NCBI GenBank assembly: GCA_036346275.1
Contig: JAYEVK010000086.1
Location: 124,001-188,000 of the forward strand
DNA from: Otatea glauca
Lineage: Eukaryota > Streptophyta > Magnoliopsida > Poales > Poaceae
Direction: 5' to 3'
DNA length: 64,000 nucleotides
A program made the position numbers and the translations under genes. Under the pieces are notes generated by a model that was given only the letters and a program-made list of their open reading frames with translations, was not told where the DNA came from and did not search any database. Each line of letters opens with the position of its first letter. Position 1 is the first letter of the stretch. Below, one piece after another: positions 35,272 to 45,699 of this stretch.

Positions 35272-37255
35272 ACAGTTGACGAAAGTCAGAATTCGACAAT
35301 AAACTTATGATCTCGGGTACATTCGGTGTCAGAGTCAAACACGAAGACAGCGGCGCACGATGGATATAGGTTCGGGCCCTCGGATAGAGTAACACCTTAC
35401 GTCATGTGCGGATAATGTATGAATTTGGTGTATCGAGTACAGAACAAGTTGTCTAGCCCTACTTACAATGAAGATTGGATCTAAACAATGACTAAACTAT
35501 GGTTGGAGATTGACGAAGCATGATCCGTCTGTTAGTGTTATGCCCTTGAGGCAATCATTTAGATGATTGTAACGTGATTATGTTTATGAATAATATTATG
35601 ATTATTGGTCCAATGAATATATATCATTGTATTGATCAACAAGTATGTGACTTGCTTATGAAGCTCTTTACTTAATGATGTAATTCGATAAATATCTCTG
35701 ATCGGATTTCATCGTATAGGACAACGATGAATAGATCAGCACATGTAGTGATCGATGATCATGCTTCATAGATCATAGGATATGGAGATATCATCTATAC
35801 ATTGTGAACGCATGTTGAAGAACATGGGTTATATAGACCCGCAATGGGACACTGCGAGAATGTTTCATTCTTATATGTCATCAGTGTATCTCATACCTAG
35901 TAGATGTATGATCCTTAGACTTGAGATTGTCATATTCCCTACATGTGTAATAGTTTTCTTTGGGGCTATCAAACACTACTTCCTAACCGAATAGTTATAA
36001 AGGTAGCTTTCATGTTTACTATGAAACGTGCATAGCGAAGTGAGCAGTCAAGATGGAATTTGCCACTCCAATGAAACGGAGATATATGACAAGGCCACTC
36101 GTGTGATATGATTAAGGAAGTGCATGGCCATGCCGTGATTGAGGAGTCAATCACAACTTATTAATATATCACGGATACGAGAGATGGATTGAATCATCAA
36201 AGGATGACATGCTTCTCGTCTTGAGATCAATCTTCATATACTTGGCAAAGGGATTATTGCATGAGTACTTTTGATAGGTTCTCATCCGATTTGATCATAG
36301 TATGTTTGGGAGTTGGCATACTTTGCAAGAAGCCGCTACCAACTATTGGATTGAAAAGGAGTTTTCCAATCCATGTCCAAACGCACGTAAACTGCGCAGG
36401 TCACACACTTTATGGGTGGGACGCATTAATTTGGATTGGATCCGTAATTAATGAACCTCGTGGGCTTAACACGATGGGCCCTAGTTTAGGTTTCATCTTG
36501 TGGCTATATAAGGAGGGGAGGAGGAGGGCGCAGGTGTGCTTTTCCACGGTTTAGGAGTGATTCACTGAAACCCTAGCCTACTCTCTCGCTGCCCTCGCCG
36601 AGCAACCAGTGCTTGCACACGACGCACGGCGTTCCATCTCCGGACGTGCGGATCATCGCAGATGACGCCGCCGCGATCGCGGCGTGGGAGGACGATCCAC
36701 GGTAAGGCGAGGACGATCCACTACATCGACGCAACGATCGCGGCGAGGACGATCCACTACATCGACGCGAAGGATTCCGCAATCGCGCCTAGTGGTAATC
36801 TTATCTATGATCCCCTTCTTGCGAGTAGCTTTCTGGTTTCGCGGTAGATTTTTTTTGTGCTAGCGTAGCATACCGCGTTCCTCTTCACCGTCGACTCCTA
36901 GTTGCTCTGCGTCTTGTCCAAACTCTCTCTAAAAGTCTTCTCCCTCTCCCCTCTTGAGGATATCTATCCCCGGTCTTATATAGTCGGGGTAGCCCTACCT
37001 CAAACTAAGTTGTAGTTGGTTTGGGATACCAGATCGTAGTTGATGAGGAGTCCATTGTCGTGTCGATCTTCGCAGCATATCCAAACTTCCCTGGATACTA
37101 GGCGTACTCGAGTTGGTTTCCTCGTATCGAGAAAGTGATCGAGTTATTCCTAATATGGAATTATCTTCTCCACGTATATCTTATCCTACATAATCAGGCC
37201 CGTGATATCCGGAGTTTCTATATATCGTTAGAACATATTCTTCACGTATCCTGTA
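35272..37255 (+). mobile_element. LTR-like retroelement sequence interrupted by solo LTR
   Basis: 35272-35529 and 36893 to about 37255 look like the two halves of one LTR. The left half has ggttcgggccctcggatagagtaacacc, the right half has a TATA-like ggtcttatatagtcggggta and an aacttccctggatactaggc tail. The copia-type LTR at 35530-36887 separates them. The outer ends and target duplication could not be settled. Confidence 0.4.
35530..36887 (+). mobile_element. Ty1/copia-type solo LTR, 1358 bp
   Basis: Begins TGTTAGTGTTATGCCC and ends CTCTTCA, flanked by a perfect 5-bp duplication CCGTC (35525-35529 and 36888-36892). A TATA box (ctatataag, about 36503) is followed by a C/T-rich leader with aaaccctag, as in LTR promoters. 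No internal domain or second LTR is present, so it is a solo LTR left by unequal recombination. The leader contains short tandem repeats of gacgatccactacatcgacg at 36711-36775. Assignment to copia rather than gypsy is from the general look. Confidence 0.85.
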
Positions 37256-38330
37256 TGTACTATATTTGAATGTGAAAATTTAGATATTCGACAATAGTAA
37301 CAGTTATTTTTTGATCGGGTAAATTCAAATAGCTATATTTGAATGTGAAAATTTTAAAAATGAAATTTATTGTAATGATCATGTTGTAACGGTTATTTTT
37401 CAACGGGTAAATTCGAACGGTTATATTTGAATTTGAGAATTTTAAATTCCAAATTTATTTTAATGGTCATTTTTAAAAATATTGTGCTGATTGAGTCATA
37501 TTCTAACGGTCATCGTAACGGCTATATTCTAACGGTCATCTTAACGGCTATATTCTAACGGTCATTTTAACGGCTATATTATTCTCGTCTATATATACAT
37601 ACTCATTTACAGTGAAGTCTTGCATGTTTCTTGTTGTTCACTACCTACAATATCTCAATGAGTCGTCGAAACTTAGTCTCACAATGTCTCTCAGAAGATG
37701 AGTCTGAGAGAAATAATGAGTACATATTTCTTCTAACAACAGGATACCTAGCACACATGGAAAATCAGGTTGTGAATGTACCATTTCATGGCGGTTCTAC
37801 TCCTGGCCATCAAGTCGTTCATCGCAATAGACAAGATGGACATGCTAGACTGTTACAAGACTATTTTGCTAATCCTTCTATCTATGGTCTGATCTTCTTT
37901 GGACACAGGTTTGGAATTATTCGTTCTTTATTTCTTCGCATATTATGCTGATCCTAGTGTCTACGGCTCAACCTTCTTTTCGACGTAGGTTTCGAATGAA
38001 CCGTCCTTTATTTCTTCGCATATTGCATGCTATAGAAGCGCATGATAATTACTTTGTTCAGAAGAGGAATTGTGCTGGAGCTAAAAGGACTGGAACTAAC
38101 CAGAGAAGCATTAGATGATGTCTTTTGCTTTTTCTGAGATAAATGATCGGTTCACTTTGGATGGTGTTGTAATACATTCCAGTAATGCAAGTATGCAAAC
38201 AATTGCCCTTCTTCTTCCTGGAACAAAGTTTTAGTATGGACAATCGCACAAGCACAAGTAGCTTATTTAACATGGACAGAACATATGAAGTTATAATAAA
38301 AAAAGAGATATAAACAAATCTTATCCCGCT
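37256..38330 (+). pseudogene. Pong-like Harbinger transposase, 5' part, broken
   Basis: Upstream are ~75-90-bp imperfect repeats (tatatttgaatgtgaaaatt at 37262 and 37332, a variant at 37420) and three 26-bp repeats of attctaacggtcatcgtaac type (37500-37577). A TATA-like ctatatatacatac (about 37590) precedes the ATG at 37658. The protein reads MSRRNLVSQCLSEDESE, then HRNRQDGHARLLQDYFANPS and FGIIRSLFLRI, typical of the N-terminal part of Pong-type transposases. An 80-bp local duplication then repeats DPSVYGSTFF and FRMNRPLFLRILHAIEAHDN in another frame. The DDE catalytic part is missing. The partner gene lies on the opposite strand from 38560. Confidence 0.7.
37500..37577 (+). repeat. Three 26-bp tandem repeats
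   Basis: Three consecutive copies of a 26-bp unit starting attctaacggtcat and ending taacggctat, just upstream of the TATA-like box of the Pong-like gene. Confidence 0.95.
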
Positions 38331-38333
38331 CTG

Positions 38334-38563
38334 TTATCCCGCTTTGCCTTCTACGCTCAATCCAGTCATAACATCCATAGAACTTGTCCACATGTTCTTA
38401 ATAGATGACCAACGGTATATAAGTGAATTCTGACTATGATCTGAGTTGAAATTTTTGTTCTCATAGAAGTAATCATGTATTCTACTCCAATAAATAGCAC
38501 GAGTTTGTTGAGTCCCTTGTACTGGGTCCAAACTAACATTAGCCATGCCAACACCAACATATT
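38334..38563 (-). pseudogene. Pong-like ORF1 (Myb/NAM-associated), part 1 of split gene
   Basis: Pong-type elements need a second protein (ORF1) with a Myb-like region. Read on the - strand this segment gives MANVSLDPVQGTQQTRAIYW, then SRIHDYFYENKNF and SQNSLIYRWSSIK, a conserved block of that family. The 5' continuation of the gene is not adjacent. It lies at 44679-44790, beyond a 6.1-kb LTR insertion. A one-base frame difference near the MANVSL start and a weak 3' end show it is dead. It faces the transposase at 37658, so the two ORFs converge. Confidence 0.75.
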
Positions 38564-41500
38564 TGTAACGATCCCTATTTTCACATAAATGCAAAAATAG
38601 AAATCTAATGCGCATACAGTACTAGTCCCATGATCAGTGGCTAGCACACATATTTTCAACAATTGGAATCACATCCATACATCATTTTATTCAAGCGGAA
38701 GCTATTTGTACAATATATTCTTACAACTCAGAGTATATAAATATAGCAACAGAAGAAGCAAAGTCTTGTAGTGTGCCCATCCAATCCCTCAGGCAACTGA
38801 CAAGGTATAATCCCTAGAAAGGTCGCTTTATTGAAAATCCCGCATCCTGCGACGAAAAGAGATCTTTTGAAGCTTCGCTATCTTTTTCCACCTAAAACAA
38901 CATAATAAGCAAGGGTGAGTACTTTACGTACTCCACAAGGCTTTAGCAAATCCTATAATATATGCAGGCCATTTCAAAGAAAAGGCTTCTACGGTTAATT
39001 TGCATAAAGCGAAATTGAATTTATAACTCAAGTTGTCATTTGCAAACGGAGTTTAATAAAGCAAGTTTGACTCATAAGAAATAAGTAAAGCATAAGTAAT
39101 ACTCACAGCCCTTCGCGAGCATTGGATAATTCAATGATCCAATAATCCAATTCTGACATGTCCATTCCTTGCCAACACGTGGCGTAACCATAATCTTTGC
39201 CAAAACAAGGCACATCAAGTGAAATTCATCCCATTTTGAAATTAGTAAAACTGCTAACCATGTGATGACGTTACCAAGTGCCTTTGACCGTAGGGGCGGC
39301 TAATTAATTAGAATTTACACTCTGCAGAAACGTACATCTTTACCCACAAGAAATGATCAGCTCTTTGTGCAAGCTATTAGCACACTTCTTTTGGTGTGCC
39401 GCAGAGAGATCATAACATAACCGCTACATTACATAGACCTAGCTTTGCACCAGCCCGATGACGTTAAATCCTTGTTATGGAGAAGAAACATGACAGTGAT
39501 TCCCTGTCATTTTAAAGTGGTAATACAAGCAGTAATTCCCTGCGATAAAAGCAGTAATTCCTTGCGATAGAAGCAGTAATTCCTTGCGATAGAAGCAGTA
39601 AATCCCTGCGATAAGAGTTTCTTCCCATACCAAGACGTACACCGTTATACCGATATGCATTTACCCACAACGAAGTGTGGAAACCCCTCATAAGCAAACC
39701 TAGAAAGGATTGCTCATACTATCTCCCGCCTACCAATGTGCAAAGCCAGACCTAAGCAACTTAGTAGGTTAAGGCTGCCCCATCCCAGCACTTGTGGTTG
39801 CATGGAATTCTTGGCTTGAAAACAACCCACAGCTCGGTCCTTAATCCGACACGGGCAATACTCCACCCTATACTACGTACAAATCTAACCCTTGCACAAC
39901 CGACTATTGCTAATAATTGCCCGTATTTAAATCATAGTTTTATTTTGGGGTTTTTAGTCAAAATACCAACAATTGACATCATGTCATAACCAACCTTTTT
40001 CAATTCTCAAGAATAAATTTTGATCTGATCATATTCAACGTTGGTTCTAAAGCATGGCTAAGCATGGTTAATAATCGCATATACCCAAGTTGACATTATG
40101 TATTGTCTAACCCATTTATATGGTTATCAAGGTTCACATATACATACTTATCAAGGAAGTTTCATGAGACAACAGGTATATCTACCAGTACCACAAAATA
40201 GCGTATTTACAGAAAATAAACGTATGCATGAAACATTTTGATAAACACAATGAAAATTAAATATTGGGATCAATAAGATCAAAGGGGGTGCTTACCTTGC
40301 TTAATCGTTGTTTACGATGAAGTCACGATCGAAGCCTGTGTTGTCGACGATGGAATTAATGATGTCGGGTTCTACACGTCGTTCAATGGAAATATAGCGA
40401 AACAACAATTTCAATAAGGGCAAAAAAAGATGAGATGAAGAATCAAATAAAACATGCTATAAGAAACAGACGCATATTATTTTATAGATTATTTATTCTT
40501 GTTTTACGAATTCAAGAGGCTAAAATTATGTATTCTTGTATTTATAACTTCGAATTATAGATGCTAAAACTATTTAAAGTAAAAAGATTTGTCTTATGGT
40601 GATATCGTAAAATAATATATTGTTAATAGGATTCAGATGCAAAGCAATGTATTTAAAGACTTTTGAATTAAATATTTATCACTAAATTTCTGGCTGCTAT
40701 TTTATCAGGCATAACACATTAAGTTATCTACCCCATTTTCGTGAACTAATTGTTAGAAGCAAGCATGGTTCCATATGAACACATACTTATATATATACAT
40801 ATATACCTATTATACTCTTCATACTAAATCACATCCTATTTGCATAAATCATTATTTGTTCAATATTTTTACCTAGCCTAACATTATTTCACCATCATGC
40901 TGAAAAAAATATGTTTAATAAACTTCCAAAAATTCTTTCCTTAACAATTTAGTTATTATTGCATAGTTACTAATAATGTTAGACTTCAATAGAAAAGACA
41001 TAAAACAACTGGTTACCCAAATATTTTTATAGAAATGGGTGCATAGCAGAATAAGGATCATGATAAAATTGGTTCCAAATAAATTTAACTATGTTTGCAA
41101 AGTTTCTATATTTAATCTACTTTTATATCTACTATTCATCTTTGTATTAAAATATTTTTCCAGAATAGCTTTTCAAAATATGTTTGCATATTTTGGAAGC
41201 TCTTGATTTTAGATGAATTTACAAATTGGTTTCATCTCATTTGGATTTCAAATGCGAAAGATATTCAAGTTTGAATCTAAGTTGGTTCTGAAAAATCCAA
41301 AGAAAATGAAAAATACGCTTTCAATACTTTGAAAGCGTTTTTCATTTTTCGCGGTTTATTTTAAATCCCGGCGGACTGACATGTGGGGTCATCAGTCAGT
41401 GAGAGGGCGAGGTGGAGAGACGCAGAGGCTGACAAGGGGGGCCGCAGTCATTGACACAAGGCAGAGGCTCACCTTCGCTGCTAATCGCCGGCGAAGCAGC

Positions 41501-44500
41501 TTGGGGAAGGTTCGGCCGGCGGCGCGGTGAGCTTCAGGGAATTGAGGCGCACCCGGGAATGGTGTCGATTCGGCCGGAGTTGAGCTGAGGCGGGCTGCCA
41601 CCAAGAAGAGGCGGCGGCGGCAATGGCGGATCGCCGGAGAAGACGAACAGAGGTGGTTCGGTTAGAATTGGTAGTAATTTAAGCACCATGGGGTACTGGA
41701 GGTTCCATTTTTACGGTTAGTGGGGTCGGAGGCTTACCGGATCACCCTGCCACCGTTCACCGTGGTCGGGTAAGATGGGCAACAGCGGCGGCGAGCTTCT
41801 GGGTGAAGAATCTTCAAGATTTTTTAGGGCTTTTGGTTATTGTATCTTGATGATGCTATGACTTGAAGGAATTGGCAAATGGTTGAGTGAATCGTCGGAA
41901 TTTAGTCTCGGATCAACTCTAGGGTTCTTCGACTGATTCTAAAAACAAGAGAAATTGAAGGCTGTCCGCGGTTGGGGGTGAATGAAGTGAGAGGGGAAGT
42001 GAAGGGCACTACAAGGCGATCACAGAGCAGCTTTTATAGCCAATGATTTGCTGTAGCGAAGCTCGGACAGCAAGTGTGAACTCAGCGGCAAATTGCGGCG
42101 GCTTAACAGAAGAAGGCATGGGCGGAATTGCGGAAAATCCGGGCAGGCCAGCTGCGTGGCACGGCAATGATCGCGTAAGGACCATAGGTGGCGTGAGGTA
42201 CAGGAGAGGCGGTTACAAAAGGCGGCGCAAACTGGCTTATTCGCTTCGGGGCTTCGGGGCGCCGAGGAAGACGAAGGCTGAGGCCTTTGGCTGACGTGTG
42301 GGGCCGCACAGTGCGTTGGTCCCATGAGCCAGTGAAAGAATTGGTGACCTCAAGCAATTTCAGCCAACAGAGCTCGGTTTGGTTCAAAGAACCAGTTATC
42401 TATATTATCGCAAAATTAATGATAAATTTATTGAGTGTAACAGAGCTATCTTAGAACCTACCATAAAAATTTCAGACCTATTATACGCCTGAGGATTTTA
42501 CAATAATTCTGACAGTGCACTGTGCACATATTCATGCATTCTGTTTCTTATTTATTTAGGTACATATATCTCACTCAAAACTTTATAAACTTTTTTAAAA
42601 GGTTCCCTATAGGTACATTAACCTCCTGTAAAATTTTTGTATTCATATTATTTACAGTTTATTTAATAAAATTCTGACATTGAAGTTTTCAGAATTTTAG
42701 CTATTCAGTTTTTGAATTTTTATAAATATCAAACCTAAATATTATCTCCTGATATTTTTACTGAAGATGAATCTATCCAGGTATAAGATAATATAAATAT
42801 TTTCACATCAAAATTATGAACATTTTAATTTCTGAAATTTTTACTATTACTAGTCTTACTTTATTAAATTACCTTTCTTTTCATCATTTAATATTTTTTC
42901 ATGACTTTAAAATTATATTTTTGTTCTGTATAGCTCCAAGAATTTTTACAGTAATTTTTATTATTTTTTTGTTTTACAAATCTTTTCTTATTACTTAAGT
43001 AATGGTTGATTGTTTAGAAAAAGGAATTTTCCTTTTAAGCAATAATCAAAAGAAGTCAAGAAAGCTCATAGAAAATTCGGAAAAACCCAGGGAAATACAA
43101 ATTAAAACTTATTTAAATATATTATTTAATTTATTATTATCACTTATTTTTCGAAAAGTTACACTTAACTTAGCACATACTTAGTTGGCCTCACATGACA
43201 TGGAACTAAGTGGTACTAGTGAGTCATTAGAGAAAGAAATGAATACAGGAAAAGAAGAACACAGAGAGGAAGCTCACAGAACAAGAGATGGTACCATGGA
43301 GGAAGCTCGGGCATGCATAGCCGGTGGCAACCATTCAGTAGGGGAACCAAGGAATCAACTTGAGGTTTTTATTTGGTAGTGATTGAGGATACTCCATGCC
43401 AGCTTAAATGAAATTTGTGGCTGTGAATGGGAAGCTGGCTGGGAGGCATGCTCACTGGCTTTTATAGCCCAGCAAGGCTGTGGAGAAGCTAGATGACGGG
43501 TGGGCCCGGGCATTGTTCATTGAAGTGAAACAAAACAAACCTCATCTCCTCCTTATCGCTAGCAGAACTGACTTGCATTCAGTGAACCGGATAGCAATCA
43601 TGGTGCTAATTTAATGAGGAATTTATGGAATGTAATAAAGACAGGCTTGAAGGTCCTGAAAGTTTTTCAGAATTATCTCACGCTTGTAGAATTTATAAAA
43701 ATTCGAACAGTGCACTGTGCACAGATTTCATTTTTTTGTATTTAATTTATCTAGGGGTCCATAACTTATTAAATATCTTTTAAATTTTTTTTGTAGGTTC
43801 GTTATATCTGTATTAGTCTTTTGTAAAAGTTTTAGCTTCAAATTATTTATATTTTATTTACTAAAATTCTGATATTGGAATTACCAGATTATCAGCTTTT
43901 CATTTTTTTAATTTGTAAAATTACCAAATATAATTATTATTTCCTGATATTTTTACTGTTCATAGGCTGATCAGAATGAAGATAATATAAAAAATTCAAG
44001 TCGAATTAATACAGAATTATTTTTATTTAAATCTGACAAATTCACTGTTGCTAGTCAAGGATTCATTAATTGCACTCTTAATTGCTTTGATGTGACATGT
44101 AACTTCCTAAAATATCTTGATCTGGCCTTTAAATTCTAAAGTTAATTTTTGAATAATTTTATATGTTTAACTAATTTTTTATTTATTTTTCTGTTATAAA
44201 CTTTTTACTCTTTTCTTTATCTATTATCATGATTATATGAAAAAACTTTTCCTTTGGAACAAAAATCAAGGAAATTCAAGAAAATCAAAATAAATTCAGA
44301 AAAATTAATAAAAATCATCAATAAATATATCTTAATGTTGAACTTTATTTGCTTGTTGTACTTTAAGTTTTGTATTGTAGAGAAAATGAAATTAGTACCA
44401 TTAAAGATTCTTTTAAGAACCAAAATTCAATAAAATTTTAGATTAGTTGGAATTTCAATGTAAATTTTTTATTTTTAACTTATTTTCATATTTTGTTTGA

Positions 44501-44673
44501 TTTGAAGTTTTATTTTGCAACTCATACTTTTATTATGGTTGGATTCCAAGATATTGAAATAGAATATAATATTTTAGTTCATTCTTAACATTCTAATTAA
44601 GAATTCTATTCCATTACATTTTCTAAATTTTTATATTTATATTTTTATTATTTAGAATTTTTGGGATGTTACA
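38564..44673 (-). mobile_element. Long LTR (probable solo LTR), 6110 bp, TSD ATATT
   Basis: The unit begins TGTAACGATCCC and ends GGGATGTTACA. It is flanked by a perfect 5-bp duplication ATATT (38559-38563 and 44674-44678). Joining the flanks restores the reading of the Pong-like ORF1, which confirms the ends. No gag, protease, RT or integrase ORF is visible, so I read it as one very long LTR of the type seen in grass LARD-like or long-LTR gypsy elements. On the - strand it begins tgtaacatcccaaaaattct, and it contains two TATA-type sites (ggctataaaagc, at about 42030 and 43463). A block is repeated inside (42430-43180 versus 43640-44350), marked by acagtgcactgtgcaca at 42512 and 43708. A full element with unrecognised internal DNA is the alternative. 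Confidence 0.75.
39529..39616. repeat. Four 22-bp tandem repeats
   Basis: Four copies of gcagtaattccctgcgataa (plus two bases) in a row inside the long LTR, with one or two substitutions each. Confidence 0.95.
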
Positions 44674-44678
44674 ATATT

Positions 44679-44800
44679 GTCTTCCTTCTCCAAGAAATTT
44701 TCTGATCTTTTATTGTGAGCTCTCGGCTAGGGATTGGAATGGTCAACTGCAGAAGGTCGCTCCCCAATTGGGCTTTCATCGCAAGGTATTTCACTTCCCC
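44679..44800 (-). pseudogene. Pong-like ORF1, part 2 of split gene (N-terminal side)
   Basis: Read on the - strand, about 44715 to 44674 gives KRSENFLEKEDN, and the sequence continues across the LTR insertion into LVLAWL at 38563. This is the usual approach to the Myb-like block of Pong ORF1. Further upstream (44720-44800) the frame has a stop. The piece is identified only because it matches the other half across the ATATT duplication. Confidence 0.6.
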
Positions 44801-45519
44801 CCTCACTCAACAGACTAGCTTAGAAGCTATCCATATTGTATCTTTTGTGGACATCAATATTTCATTAACCAAATATGTATAACAACACAGGTAAAAGAAG
44901 AACATTCATGTTAATCACGGATTGTACGAACAGAAATACATATAGTGATGATCATAAATCTTAATATACATAATATAAAAACAAAAATAACACTAGTCAC
45001 TAGAGTAGATACTTTCATCCTGTGAATAAGTATGCAAGGATACGTATAGGCACACCGAAAATATATAGGACCAAATACAGTGTGGTACTTCTCATCTAAA
45101 CAAGCCCTACAAAGTAAAAACTTCAAGTGCTGAACACCATGGTTCGCATGGGCCCGGCCGGCGCCCACATGCATAGTGGCATACTGTTGGATCCAGCCGG
45201 AATCAACGGTCCCGATTCGACACGGTAGTAAAAATACGGGGCAATTTTTTATTTTTGATTACCGGTGGTTAATTATACGCCACAGTAGATGGGTTTGAGC
45301 GTGCCTTTGTGGCACGCCGGCCCTAGCTACAGCACGAATATACAACTCAAACTCCGTATAAAACAACCGACGGCGCTGCTGTGATAGACACCAGCCGCTT
45401 GTAGGTGCATCTTGACGACGAGCAACCACCGTGTGCGCGCGCGTGCGTGGTGGTCCGATCCGATCCGCCGGCCGGTCGTCTCTGCGAAACCGACGAACCG
45501 AAGCTATACCAGCAGAGGG
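44800..45519. other. Intergenic, nothing recognised
   Basis: May include the right part of the Pong-like element, but I could not find its end. ORFs at 44911-45174 and 45259-45621 (-) have no motif. Confidence 0.4.
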
Positions 45520-45661
45520 ACGCAGGGCGCTTTTCCCCCGTGGAAGCTCACTTTTTTTTAGGATGAGATAGACCATCAGATGGGTGGATGACGCAGGGCG
45601 CTTTCCCCCGTGGAAGCTCACTTTTTTTTAGGATCGAGATAGACCATTAGAGGGGTCAGGG
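45520..45661. repeat. Tandem duplication of ~71 bp
   Basis: acgcagggcgcttttccccc and the following text through gatagaccat occur at 45520 and again at 45591 with few changes. Confidence 0.95.
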
Positions 45662-45699
45662 GTGGATGATCAACGCCCATTTATTCTTAAAGAACCAAT

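Noticed and set aside
36573..36847. Arg/Ser-rich ORFs near 36.7 kb
   Set aside because: They lie in the leader of the solo LTR and reflect its short gacgatccac repeats.
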